Below are positions 1 to 11,112 of a stretch of 64,000 nt of DNA, in pieces. The notes beneath the pieces were generated by a model. That model did no database searches and was not told the DNA's origin. It was given only the letters and a program-made list of their open reading frames with translations. A program made the position numbers and the translations under genes. The stretch is taken from assembly GCA_027943335.1 (NCBI GenBank), contig BSBK01003560.1, positions 434,001-498,000 of the forward strand, given 5' to 3'. This DNA comes from Chamaecyparis obtusa. Taxonomy: Eukaryota > Streptophyta > Pinopsida > Cupressales > Cupressaceae. Positions within the stretch are counted from its first letter, which is position 1. Each line of letters opens with the position of its first letter.

Positions 1-142
1 ATAATTTTCTAGTTTTCTTACTTTTCTTTGGCAGCTATTATTTTAATTGTGATGTTGCATTCTTTTTGTTTTCATTTTCAAGTTTTGGGTTCTTCTTCAC
101 CTGATTACTGGACTGCATATCTACTCAATCAAGCACAACTAT

Positions 143-409
143 TTGGCTACAAGAGGAAAAGGAGTTTGTCCATGTGCATTCCAATCTGGTATCTTATTAC
201 ATAAGCAAGTTCAGTATAATGAGTGGCTAATGAGGAGTTTGGATATAGCTTTTGAGTGTGCTAACTTGGATGCTTTCGTTGCACAGCTTGCCATGGTTTC
301 TTTAGAGGATCAGAAGGCTCCTACGTACGACTTGTATATTGTAGAAAGTGGGAGTGACATTGCAGTTGCTTCATATTTAGTTGAACAAGTTTTATATGGA
401 TACTCTTAA
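143..409 (+). CDS. Possible 3'-terminal exon of an unidentified gene
   Basis: An 88-codon frame ends at a TAA at 407-409. It is open upstream to about base 60 and has candidate 3' splice sites (tttggcag near 34, ttttcaag near 82), so it may be a last exon rather than a complete gene. The composition of the second half (acidic and hydrophobic, ending YLVEQVLYGYS) looks protein-like and not like a transposon. A second open frame across 91-185 (containing SSPDYWTAYLLNQAQ) also looks protein-like, so a frameshift or a different splice is possible. I do not recognise the family. No ATG supports an independent start, because the first in-frame start-like codon is TTG. The rest of the gene would lie left of the window. 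Chance remains a real alternative. Confidence 0.3.
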   Translation: MATRGKGVCPCAFQSGILLHKQVQYNEWLMRSLDIAFECANLDAFVAQLAMVSLEDQKAPTYDLYIVESGSDIAVASYLVEQVLYGYS

Positions 410-2169
410 TATAGAATACAATGAAGATTATCAATTGTAATTTTGTATTGATTTGACATTTAACATTGAATTATCAATTATCTTTATGACTATCAAATAT
501 GTTTTCAATATCTTATGGTTTTTAGCTAATTATGAATGTGTGTGTGTGTGTTTTTTATGTATGTGTATGCATGTGTGTATACATACATACATATATGTAT
601 ATGTAGACACGCATACACTATGGTCAAATCTACCCAAACTGAACACGTGAAAAGAAACTGTCATATGAAAGAACTCAAACCTGAATCGGCAACCTGTGAA
701 AATATGTAATATCTTTTATTTTGAGCCTTTGTGTTATTTTCAGAATCTTTTGATTATGTCTGTTTGTAACTGGTATATGAAGTTATTTTGTGTTTTGCTT
801 CCCATTTTAAACCCATTTTTCATGGGACCTCATCCTCTTATACTATTTTTTTAACTAAAATGTGATCTTTCAATGCAGCTTTATTGAGCACCTAATAACT
901 ATCTTATTTTCAGAGTTTGAGTGAGCATATCACAAAATTCTTTACTGTGCCATTGCTTGGTTTTGATTTTTAAAAAACTTAGTTTGTCCATAAATGTATA
1001 GATTGCGTATTATACCTTTTTTTTCCATCATTTTCCCACTTGACCTTGAAAGTTTGAATTGCATGAATTGAAATTAAAGTAAGATCTATACAGTATCTTG
1101 TCCCTTACAATCTCCATACACATGGATCAGTTATCTGAAAGAGTGGTTGTGCTCACCATGTTTTTCCCTGTCTTTGTGAGGTTAACAATTGATCAGATAG
1201 CATCAGCCAGTCAAGATATACAGCTTCTACACTTTATTTTGTCATTCCATGTGTAAAAGCTAAAAAAGTTAAAAACCCTAGGAAGATTTATTTCCATTAA
1301 GGGGGTATTATCTAGATATTAAGCAAAGTATCTAACTTTTTTTTATCGAAACCTCTTTCTATTGTTTTTTTCCTACACTATTCTTCTGTATTAAATTTGT
1401 CCATCAATGACTGATTGCGTTGATTGATTATGATGATCCAATCTGAGAGTTGTTCCCTCGTTGCAACTCTATTATTCCTATGAGGGAGAATATAAATATC
1501 TACAAAGGAGAAACTCTTCTGAAATTCATGAGAAAACAAATTAACCTACATTCTCCAAGGAAATGACTATGAAATTGGTAAATACACCTTGTGGGGTTTT
1601 ACTAAACCATAGTTCTTATGTGTGGATCCAAGATGCTGTGTTTGGCTTCCCATATTCTTAATCGTTTTTCTTGTTCTCAGAATTCTACCATGTTTCATGA
1701 AGCAACACCATAACTAATTTTTTATTTCTGACTCTTTGAGAAATTGGCATTTACTGAGTATGTCAATACCTATGAGATTCCGTGTGACAAGATTCAATAT
1801 CCATTGTGTGGCGTTAGAGGAACCCACATTAAGATTTCCATTGTTTGTCTTTTTACCTTCTAGATTTGTTCTTTCCTACTCCAATTTTCTTATTTTGCAG
1901 AAGGGTTAAAAATGGAGTCACAAGAATCAGCAGATGGTTTTTTGTTTTTCATTTTGTGGATGGTCTGATACACTAGATTTCAAGTCTTCTCTAGGTTGCT
2001 ACAGTACAAAATAGAAAAATATTAAGAAGTTACAAGAAGTCCTACAAGCTATGAGCAATTGACAAGATACAAAAGAATTTTAATGGAGAGGAAAATGAAG
2101 GATAATTTCAAGTACCTCTTAGTGGCATGAGAACGAATATGAAATATCTAAGCAAAGCAAATAAAGAAG
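410..2169. other. Non-coding AT-rich stretch
   Basis: No supported coding region on either strand. It holds a microsatellite near 536-606, runs of T and A, and intron- or UTR-like sequence. If 143-409 is a last exon, the first few hundred bases would include its 3' UTR. Confidence 0.5.
536..606. repeat. Compound (TG)n / (ATAC)n microsatellite
   Basis: Alternating TG dinucleotides followed by ATGTGTGTATACATACATAC-type repeats. The 65-codon frame across it is an artefact of the repeat. Confidence 0.8.
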
Positions 2170-2730
2170 GGAATTGAGCTCATATCCAATCAGGTGACTT
2201 GGCAGATAGGAAAAGGAAAACACAGTCAACTATGGGAAGACAACTGGAATGGGTACCTAACACTAGGAAAAGGAAGTTCGTAGGACTCAAATACACCTTG
2301 CAAACAAAAGGGTATGCAATATTATTATAGTACAGATATCGCACCTACAAAGGAATGAATGGAATGTTGCATTGAACCAACAAGAGGTCGCACAATAGGT
2401 TAAAAATTAATTCTTCTCCACCAACCACATGAAATAGAAAAAAATATTGAACAATCAAACTCTAACCTGACAACCTTTGTGTGGCTGGTCCTGCATATTC
2501 AAATTATTACATGTGATACTTTGCAGAAAAAGCCTAAAGGATGGTACAGCCCCTCTGTACGCTTAAATTTTGATCAGAATGTAAAAACCATTATACATTG
2601 TTTCTAGACTGCTCATTTCCAGAATCCATTTGGAGATTCCTTTCTATGTTTTTCAGTCTGGCACCTAGTTAAATTCAGTTCTCTGTGTGCTCTCAAGCTG
2701 GACCAATTTCAAGAAATCACTAAAGGAGTG
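2170..2730 (+). pseudogene. LINE ORF2 remnant: C-terminal region and zf-RVT-like segment
   Basis: Reading + strand frames with several frameshifts gives two landmarks of plant non-LTR retrotransposon ORF2. Near 2190-2260 there is VTWQIGKGKHSQLWEDNWNG, matching the pattern W-R-I-G-x-G ... W-x-D-x-W found downstream of the reverse transcriptase. Near 2590-2660 there is NHYTLFLDCSFPESIW, which fits the zf-RVT pattern of H-x-F-x-x-C-x-F-x-x-x-x-W. Stops and shifts between them show it is dead. No reverse transcriptase core is visible just upstream, so this is a 5'-truncated or heavily decayed copy. The assignment rests on motif spacing only. Confidence 0.5.
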
Positions 2731-3330
2731 AAGTTAGTGTGCATAACTACTGGGTTCTTTCCCCTAATAGATGAATGACGTAGTGAAGCAGTCATCATAT
2801 TTAGAAAAGAGAATGAATGACACCAATCCCCAGCCTTTAAGGAATGAAATAAGAAGATGACATATTGATGAATGAGACTGATCCCTTGCCTTTCAGGATC
2901 AGTTTGGATTGGAGTACGAAAATTGCATTCCAAAATGTCCTTTATAATCCTAGACTCCTAGTTTTACTAATAATTTGCTAACTATTATTGAGAATCTGAT
3001 AGTGTACTTCTCCTGCACATTTAAGCCTTATGGGAACATTAATGTAAGACTGTGGAATTCAATGAGGAGAGGAAGTTGCTTCATGTATGTATATAAGACG
3101 TGGATTACAAAATAATCAGTTTAGAAACGACCAACTCTTTTGTGAAAGTTGTGTTTAGCAAAGGGGAGAGGTTCTAATAAGATTGTACTTGCCACTCTGT
3201 CACAGAGTTTTCATGTTGGGCTTGACCGACAGCATGCCATTGGAATTTGTGTAGGTATTTAGGTTCATGCCTTCCTTATCCCTATTGCTATTTCGATGCT
3301 CTCCCTAGAAGTTCTCGCTTACTAATATAA
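2731..3330. other. Non-coding stretch
   Basis: No coding region or repeat that I can support. The minus-strand 74-codon frame at 2709-2933 has no recognisable features. Confidence 0.4.
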
Positions 3331-3405
3331 CCCTCATTTGGAGATTCCCTTTAGTGTTAAAATCTAACCCTCATTTTGGAGATTCCCTTCAGTGTTAAAA
3401 TCTAA
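3331..3405. repeat. Tandem duplication, 37-38 bp unit, two copies
   Basis: Two adjacent copies beginning CCCTCATTTGGAGATTCCC (3331-3367 and 3368-3405), differing by one inserted T and one T/C change. A third truncated start (ccctcact) follows. Confidence 0.85.
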
Positions 3406-3622
3406 CCCTCACTCCAATTAGATCCAGTAGTAGGGAGAGAAAAAGAATATTACAGCGCAATAAATTGTCAAATAGATGACTGAACCTATCATTCTCAATC
3501 TTTATTTCAATTCATTTAAAATTTAGGATTCATATAAAAGAATATAGGATTAAGATTAAAAAACAGTTTCTAATGTTAAGAATGGCTAGTAGACGAAAGA
3601 AAAAGCTACCAGATAGACATAC

Positions 3623-3910
3623 CTGAATGTATGTGCTATTCTCTCCCTCCTCTCGTCTGTGGTTTTCGTATTCAATCCAAAATGAGCAGCTCTCTGTAAC
3701 AAGTCCTCCATCCTTCCTCGCTCTGCAATTTTTTTTATGAGAGTTGGAATTCAAATAGATTGAAATTAGTCTTTGTAATAAACAAGGGCAGCTAGTCACA
3801 GAAAGTGGTCATCAAAACAATCTAAAACATCGAATACATGTAAAAATCATTACCCAGACAAAGAATTTTGCCTCCATCAGTTGTGGCTTCCTTTTTCTCC
3901 GCCTCTTCCT
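3623..3910 (-). CDS. Two candidate exons of an unidentified minus-strand gene
   Basis: On the minus strand, exon A (3910-3854, 57 nt) follows an AG acceptor and ends at a GT donor (ctgg|gtaatg). Exon B (3722-3623, 100 nt) follows ttgcag and ends at cag|gtatgt. The frames agree across the intron: exon A leaves one base and exon B supplies two. The joined reading is free of stops and strongly charged, with an acidic/lysine-rich start (EEAEKKEATTDGGK) and then an amphipathic helix-like stretch (MEDLLQRAAHFGLN ... DERRERIAHTF). Good splice sites on both sides plus phase agreement are the argument for a real gene. I cannot find the next exons and do not recognise the protein. It could also be a decayed gene fragment. 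Confidence 0.4.
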
Positions 3911-4460
3911 CTTAATATGTAAAACACAAAAAAACAACCAAAAAAGAAAAACAAAGCACAGACGAACCAGAAAAAATCATCACTGCAAAACATGTAAATC
4001 TAACGAAAAACTAAACAAAATGAACAAAACATTCATAAAAAACACACGAAATATTGACAGAAGAGACGGAGCTATTGACAGAAGAAAAGGAAAAATACTC
4101 TCTGCAAATGAAAGAAACAGAGCTATTTATGGAAGATGAAAAACACTATATTAACGACTATTACCTGCTTTTACTTGCTTTTTCTTTCATAGATAATTTG
4201 AACGTTGTCTTCACGACTATTTCCTGCGTTTTCCTGCTTTTTCTTCAGCTGAAATTCTGGTTTTTCTGCTTTTTCTTTCCCGTTGCATTTTCTGTTATTT
4301 TTGCCTGCTTTTTCATTACTTTAATATTTTATAAAAAAAAATATTAAAGATGTTAAACAATTTATTTATTTTAATATATATTAGTCATAATATAAAGATA
4401 AAACATGACACATTTACTAATTTTAATTTATGAATAATGTAATAAATGAAATTAAAGTAT
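3911..4460. other. A- and T-rich non-coding stretch
   Basis: Adenine-rich then thymine-rich sequence. The 97-codon plus-strand frame at 4054-4347 is composed of K/E-rich and F/L-rich runs caused by this composition. It could contain the promoter side of the minus-strand exons at 3623-3910, but I see no definite element. Confidence 0.35.
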
Positions 4461-4890
4461 TGGTTTAGATTTTAGTCTAATTTGGTGGCATTAAAAGTGC
4501 CCAAATGAATCATTGGATCCCATTAACATCATGTATTTCAGAAATTAGAACAAAAGTCTATTGAAGAAGTGAAAATTGTGAGGGGAAAATAAGAGGAGCC
4601 TCATCAAGAATGAAATTTACAGAGGATAGAAATTGAGAGTGAATGATAAAAGAGAAAGTTTTTGATTGTGGGGGAAGGATGGATGTACCATTAAAAAAAC
4701 GTGTTGATATTATCTTTTAATCAAACATCTAAGAACCTCCATTCCACAAAATTTTACCATGGAGTGCCTTAATTAGATCCAAAGGATTAGGATTATTATC
4801 AAGATAATCAAAATCAATTTAAAACTTGATCAATGTTATTGATTTTTCCTCTTATCCATAGTTGCAAAATGAGAAGCATGATAATCCTCT
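4461..4890 (+). repeat. Direct repeat, copy 1 (about 430 bp)
   Basis: Begins TTGGTTTAGATTTTAGTCTA and is matched by copy 2 at 5989-6415 in the same orientation, with scattered substitutions and small indels. The two copies flank a LINE reverse-transcriptase remnant. They do not start TG and end CA, and no primer-binding site follows copy 1, so LTRs are unlikely. A shared 5' leader of two LINE copies fits better, because copy 2 is followed by LINE ORF1. Confidence 0.75.
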
Positions 4891-5424
4891 TAATGTAAAG
4901 GTAAACCATAGTGTTCAAACCTTTAATAATGATTGATTGCTTTAATTTATAATCAGTGTTGAGTTCAGCCTTGGACTCCTAAGTAGAATGTTAGAAACTA
5001 GTTGATATTTGGCATATGAACAAAAAGATTAAAGAGATACTAAGTTAATAAAATAATAAGGACCAAGTCTAATATAGAACTAAAAAAACATAAGTATCTA
5101 ATTGAATAAAATAAATAAATAGCACAATCCTAGGGAAAAAAAATCAAGTAGTTCAACAATTCAAGTTCATCAAAATGTAAAGTAAAATTCTCTATATAAA
5201 AACTATAATAAGTGTCACCTAAGAATAGCATCTTCTCACGGACTTTAACAAAAAAAATAACAACTTTCTTCTCTATGGAGAATGGCAAAATGCTTTAGTA
5301 ACTTATGATGCCTATATTTTTCCTTTGATGAGGTCAAACTATTTCCCTATGCTTTTGTGATTTAATCCAAATATATGTCCCCAAGAATACACCCATTTAA
5401 ATTTGAAAATGTGTGGTTGTAAAG

Positions 5425-5960
5425 AGATAATATGGTGGCTCACATATAGATGACTATTGGGCATTGTTGGACTTGTTTATGGGAAATAAAACTTTTCATT
5501 GTGCATACTTAAATTTATTTAAAATCGGGACGCAACTTAAGGATTGGAATAGAACGCATTTCAAAGATATTTTAGGTGAAAAAAATGAATCAAAGTTAGA
5601 AAATTTTAATGAAGAAGTAATTAACCTTATAGGATGAATGCTTATTCTTTTGAGCAGGAGAAAAGATTATATGATGAATATATGGAAATCCTTTATAGAG
5701 AAGAGATATTTCATAGGTAAAAGTATTATCTAAAATAATTTTAAAGAGAAAACACGACTTTACACTAGTGAGGTCAATTTCTAAGGCCGTTATTATAGCA
5801 CATGAAGATATTCATATTGTTAGGAAAGCCAAAGTGGAAAGAATGATCTTGAACAAAGATATTTGTAAGGCATATGATAAGTAGATAAACAATTATTGTT
5901 TGATGTTTTGGATCACTTTAGATTTTTTAGTGATTGGGTCTCGTGAGTTAAGATTTAGAT
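5425..5960 (+). pseudogene. LINE ORF2 remnant: linker and reverse transcriptase motif
   Basis: Frames on the + strand contain LKDWNRTHFKDILGEKNE (about 5530-5590), typical of the endonuclease-to-RT linker of plant LINEs (K-x-W-N-x-x-x-F-x-x-I). This is followed by YDEYMEILYREEIF, and then AVIIAHEDIHIVRKAKVE with ILNKDICKAYDK (about 5790-5880). The last corresponds to the RT region in which K-x-D-I-x-K-A-Y-D carries the first catalytic aspartate. In-frame stops and shifts break it and the rest of the RT is missing. It is sandwiched by the 430-bp direct repeats. Confidence 0.6.
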
Positions 5961-5988
5961 TTTAGTTAAATAATGTAGTTATGTTTGT

Positions 5989-6415
5989 TGGTTTAGATTT
6001 TAGTCTAATCAAGTGGCATTGGAAGAGTGTAAATAAGTCATTGGATCCCCATTACCATCATGTATTTCAAATATCAGATGAAAATTCTATAGGAGAAGAA
6101 GTAATTGTGAGGGGAAACAAGAGGAGTGTCATCAAGAATGGGTATTAAAAGAGATAGAATATGGAAGTGAATGATAAAAGAGGCAACTTGGGATTGTGGG
6201 GAATGATGGGTGTATCAACAAGAAAGCTTAATGATAAATTGTCTTTTATGTATACCACATCTAAGAACCTTCATTCCATAAAAATTTACCTCAAAGGACC
6301 TGATTAGATCCAAACGATTAGCATTATAATCAACATGATCAAAATCAGTTTAAAAATTGATCAAAAGTATTGGTTTTCCTCTTATCCATTGTTGCAATAT
6401 GAGGAACATGATCAA
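5989..6415 (+). repeat. Direct repeat, copy 2 (about 430 bp)
   Basis: Same-orientation copy of 4461-4890, recognisable from TTGGTTTAGATTTTAGTCTA through the segment around TTTTCCTCTTATCCAT. It lies about 350 bp upstream of the LINE ORF1 remnant. Confidence 0.75.
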
Positions 6416-6770
6416 AGTAATCATTGTTGGAATTATTTGTCGTTGCATGAAAAGCTCGAATTCTCAATGCTCAATATAAAAGATCAATTTATAGATTCTA
6501 CACTATTATTGGACATGATTGTGCTCATAATAATTTTACTCTTTGTTTCTTGCCTCTAAATATTTCACCTTTACCATGATAACTAAATCATAGTCAAAGA
6601 AGTGTCAAAAATCACCTTTATTAGCCTGAGTTAATCACCTTATGTCAACAAGAATGGTCAATAAATCCCTATTTTGACCAAGCATGTAAATCATTGCATT
6701 TCAAAGGAAGAGAAGTTAGGAGTCAGTGGATAAATTGAAAGGGTATATTTTTTTATGAAATGGGTTAGGA

Positions 6771-7090
6771 ATGGCTAACCCTACCATAAATAAGATCTCG
6801 ATGTTCAAGTTTTGGAGAAAAGATGTATTTTTGAAAACTCTCTCAAATGGACTTTTTCTAGTGGATTGCCCTACTAGAGAGATGAAAAGAAATATTTTGA
6901 ATGAGGGCTCACATATCATGGGTGTTTTGATTCCTACATCAAAGACTAGGAGTCAAACTTTAACTCCTTTAATAAGGAAATATCTTGAGTACAAAATATT
7001 GAGGTCAATGACTCAGTGGAAATTTGCAAAAAATGCAAAGTTAGAGGTCATACAACTAAATTTTGTCAAAAACTAACAGGAATAGGGAGG
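6771..7090 (+). pseudogene. LINE ORF1 remnant (DUF4283-like plus CCHC zinc knuckle)
   Basis: The frame from 6771 contains FKFWRKDVFLKTLSNGLFLV and then EMKRNILNEGSHIMGVLI. This resembles the DUF4283 fold of plant LINE ORF1 proteins, with a G-x-F-L-V strand followed by a helix and G-x-W/H-x-I-x-G. A +1 shift near 7010 opens ICKKCKVRGHTTKFCQ, a complete C-x2-C-x4-H-x4-C knuckle with codons at about 7025, 7034, 7052 and 7066. ORF1 proteins bind the element RNA. Stops and the shift make it non-functional. The layer 1 LTR element begins 177 bp downstream and probably interrupts the same LINE. Confidence 0.6.
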
Positions 7091-7266
7091 AAGAAGTGAT
7101 GCAAAATGATAAACTTGGCTTTGATAGAGAGAAACAAGACGGAAATAAAAAAGATAACAAAGAAAAGAATTTATTTTTGGAGCAATTGGTAAAAGTGTGA
7201 GTGCTAGAGGAAATTGATAAAGAGGTGTTGGAGATAACCTCGGAGCCTTATTTGAGGAGGAATATT

Positions 7267-8392
7267 TGTTGCCCATTTTTGGACTATAAATTTTTAAAAT
7301 TTCCATCAACTCAAATAGCTTCACATTCGGGAAACAAAGGGTCTCAAATTTGGATAAATGATGTCTGCAATATTCAAAATAAGAGCTTTGAAGTGACCAC
7401 TTAGTATTGCCCTGAAGGAGAGCTTGCGTGAAGAAGCATCTTGATACCCAAATTTAGAAGCCACAAAAGTCTCAGCCCAGTCATAGAAATAGGAGCTTTA
7501 AGAAATAATGGTTTGACATATTTCTAGACTTACTCAGGGTTACATCTTGGCTATATTTTTTTATCAGGTATGTAAAAGAAAGCATAAATTAAAGAAATTT
7601 ATCATCGATGAGAAATCGGGCTAACTAGTAAACATGTGGTATTTGAGCGTGAGTTTGGGGCGAAGGCGAAAAAGCATCCAAATAAAAATGCCCACTATGT
7701 TTCCAATTGGAAAATGCATTCTCAATCAATGTTGTGTTTATCTGATGTTGTAGGTACTACAGGTTGACGAAGGTGAAGCATGGTGGACATGTGGTGTTCG
7801 AGCGTGAGTTTACACAAAAAAAAAAGAAACTACATAAAAGTGTTTGTTGTGTTGACAAGTAGAAAATGTGTGTTTTAAGAAATTATCACCCTATACTTAC
7901 TGTTGAAAAATATGAAAGCACAATAAACCATATTTAGCCTTATGCAACATCTAGTTCCACTAGCAAGAAAGCATCTCATGGACACGTGGTGTCGAAGTGC
8001 GAGTTTTGGGTGAAAGCAAAAAGGTGTCCAGAGAAAAATGTTTGTTGCGCTACCATGTGGAAAACACCCGCTTAAGATGACGTTTAAGGTTTTGAGAAAG
8101 GCATAAAGGAGAGATCTTATGACACTTGGCTCAACATTTCCATTTAGTTCATTGTTTCGTTATTCAATCTTTCTTTGATAACGCTTTATATCGATGTTTT
8201 AAAGAGGAATGTTACATAATCATTGAGAAGGCAAAGGGACTATATAAATTGGCTCAATTATTTTTACAAGGATCGATAATTTTGATTCACATTCCCCCAG
8301 TTGTTGTGACAACTAAGTGTGACTCAAATTTTGAATCATGGTTGTTGTTCACTAATTTATCTCTTATTGATTTATTATTGAATGGGTGAATA
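7267..8392 (+). repeat. Layer 1 5' LTR, left part
   Basis: Collinear with 62945-64000, with substitutions and small indels. It is cut at 8392 by the GAATA-flanked layer 2 insertion and continues at 60700. Confidence 0.75.
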
Positions 8393-9515
8393 TGTTGGCA
8401 AGTTGACTATACTATTGTATAAGACTAGATATAGTGTTGTCATCATGGAAACAAAGTTATATAGAGTTTTGGAGATAGTGTACATTATCATAAGGTTAGA
8501 ATATGGCTAAGTATAGAAGATTGGACAGTTAGCAGAGCACTGGTAGATCAGAGCATCAACGCACGTGCGTATGACCAAGTTATGGTATGCACCCTTGAAG
8601 TTAAGCTGGTAAGTGTGTATTCATGCTAAGTCTAAAAGCGTATGATCAGATGAGACAGTATGAATAAGATACAGACATTTGAAGTGATACAGACGGTGAA
8701 CGCCAGAACAGAACAGAGTATACAGCTGACTGTTAGTATTTTTATTAGCGGTTATAATAATGTTTTGTAAAGGCTATGCACCTATTGTAATTAGGTTGTA
8801 GACATGTAAAAATCTTTGTTTGTAAACACACTTGAGCCAATTCACTTGGAAGCGTTGTATGTAATCGGTTATAAGCTGACCTAGTTAATTATTTTGTTAG
8901 CGCATATAAATATAAGATGTACCTTTGTAATAACGCATGGAAGTGGACATAGAGAGAAGAGAAGTAGAGAAGAGACATGTGAGGTGAAGATAGAATGAGT
9001 TAGAGCTATACAAGGGGATAAAGCATCAGTGCACAAAAGGAACTAATCAAACAAGCAGTTTCACAGCACCAGTTCATCCAGCAGATATAGTGTGTATCTG
9101 AGATAAGAAGGTTGTAGCCTTCACCACTTGAGAAGTAAGCTCTAGGACAGTGTGTCCCCACCCCTAATGGGATTATTGTAAAAGACTCCTAACAGGGTCC
9201 AACCTTTGACCAAGTCACTGTACTAAAAGCATTATAAAGAACAACTCCTAATAGGGTTGCAGATCTTCTAACAAGGATCATAAAACACTAGTGCAGTTCT
9301 TAGTGGGTGTCAATTCCCACTGGGGTTTTTACCTATTTGGGTTTCCCTGTAACCATATTGGTGTTATGTGTCATGATTATTTATCTTGTTTACTTTGATG
9401 TTCATATCAGTGCTTAAGCAATCAAGTTAAGATTCAAGAGTTAAGAAATTATAAAGATATAGTGAACACTGATTCACCCCCCCCCCCCCCCCTCTCAGTG
9501 TTCCCATTCCTAACA
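8393..9515 (+). repeat. Layer 2 5' LTR
   Basis: 1123 bp, TGTTGG...CCTAACA. It contains a TATA-like TATAAATA at 8905-8912 and a run of 16 C at 9477-9492 just before the LTR end. About one base in ten differs from the 3' LTR in the segments compared by eye. Confidence 0.9.
8905..8912 (+). promoter_or_regulatory. TATA box of layer 2 5' LTR
   Basis: TATAAATA lies about 600 bp before the LTR end, and the same motif is conserved in the 3' LTR near 24668. It probably marks the U3/R boundary; inferred from position only. Confidence 0.45.
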
Positions 9516-9517
9516 AT

Positions 9518-9529
9518 TGGTATCAGAGC
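9518..9529 (+). promoter_or_regulatory. Primer-binding site, initiator-Met tRNA type
   Basis: TGGTATCAGAGC lies two bases after the LTR end, the canonical plant Copia primer-binding site. Confidence 0.9.
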
Positions 9530-10087
9530 TTTGGTCCTCTGAAGAAAATTTTAACCACTTGAGGAGATCAATGGGTTTAGAAGAAGCAAAGAATCCAAAG
9601 AATCGTATGGCAGCTCTTGAAGACCTTGACAGATCTGAGAAAGAATTTGAAGAACTAAAATTGAAAATCAGTGGCGCACAAGTATTCATCAAGAAACTGA
9701 GAAAATATTTGAAAGATTGTTCAAACAATGATTTAGGGAAAATGTTCAAAAAGATAAATGAAGAGAACACGTCTCTAAAAGATCAGATTGAAGAGTTGGA
9801 TGAAAAGCTAACTAATAATCAAGAAGTTTATGATGAACAGATCAAAGAGAACCTTCAACTGAATGAAGAATTGAGGCAAGCAAACATGGAAATCTTGGAG
9901 CTAAGAAACAACAAAGAAAAGTTGAAATCTGAGTTGAAAGAGGCAAAGAATCACATTGAGAAATTATACACCATTTCTAATTTGATAGAGTCACAATTAT
10001 ATGCATGGAAGCTTAAAGGAGATACCAGTAGTGTTGGATTCAATGAAGCACAAAATCAGATTAATGACATGCGAGAAAAGATGAAAG

Positions 10088-11098
10088 TGTACACACTCAA
10101 ATGGTGTACTTCTTTAAGTCATTATATCCAAGGGAATCTATGAATGGGATACCTTAGAAAGTGACCTAGAGCTCTCTATGTATGGAGTTGCAAGATTATT
10201 TTAAGTTTGCTCTCAGCTAGAGCTATTAAGCTAATGACCTTGCTAGTCAACCACACAATGAGAGATTCAAATGAAGACAAGGGCAAGAATGCCAATATCT
10301 CCAAGAATCACTATGAAATGCAAATGCAAGCTAGATTAAGATGAATATGCAAGCTAGAAATGAAAGGTGCAAGCTAAGCTATGGAAATGAAAGTACAAGC
10401 TATGCTATGAAAAGGAAAGCACAAGTATTACCAAGCCTTAGACTAGATGAGTTACTCTAAATCTTGAAAGGAAATCTAAACTATGAAAGCATAAACATTA
10501 AGCTACTATGCATGAATGAAACTAAGAGTGGAATGTAGATGCAAAAGCCAAGAATGCTCCAAATCTTCAAAAAGCTCTAAAGTGACCTAGAAAACCTGCA
10601 GCATAACATTAGCATAAAAAGTTGATATGCAAAATGAGGAAGAGAGCTCTTCTTTTATAGGAAATGAGAAAGAATGGACCATGGAGATTAAGAGGCAAAA
10701 GATTTAATCAAGGGTGGAGCTTGAAGAGGGATCAATCCATGTGCACAAATATCCTCCAATGAGAAAATAAGAGTTGACTTTTGTGTCCATATAAGACAAA
10801 AAGTGCTTTTTCCCTTTTTATAAAATAAGAATAATGCTTTATTTGTGCAACTTAGGATAAGAGGAAAAGGTGGGGGCTTTTTATTTAATAAAAGGGGAGG
10901 AAATATTCTTTTTAATAAATAAAGACTTAGGATAAAATGGTTAGCCCAAGGAATAATCGAATAAATGATAAAATGAGACTTGATTAAGGAAATTGATATA
11001 ATTGATAAAATGATGATTTTTAAAAATATTGATTCAAAGATTTGATAAATTACTGAATGGGGGCCCAAAGTCTAGGTGACCATTTGAGGGTGCATACA
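10088..11098 (-). repeat. Layer 3a 3' LTR
   Basis: 1011 bp. A TATA box (TATAAAAG on the minus strand) lies at 10659-10652. It differs from the 5' LTR at roughly two to three positions per hundred by eye. Confidence 0.9.
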
Positions 11099-11112
11099 TT
11101 TGCCCCTTTTTG
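11099..11112 (-). promoter_or_regulatory. Polypurine tract of layer 3a
   Basis: On the minus strand CAAAAAGGGGCAAA abuts the 3' LTR. The copy at 52701-52713 has AAAGAGGGGCAAA in the same place. Confidence 0.8.

Noticed and set aside
4054..4347. 97-codon frame with a hydrophobic C-terminus resembling a membrane protein
   Set aside because: Caused by A-rich then T-rich sequence; no homologue or splice support.
4461..6415. 430-bp direct repeats as LTRs of a small retrotransposon
   Set aside because: No TG...CA ends, no primer-binding site or polypurine tract, and the enclosed sequence is LINE reverse transcriptase.
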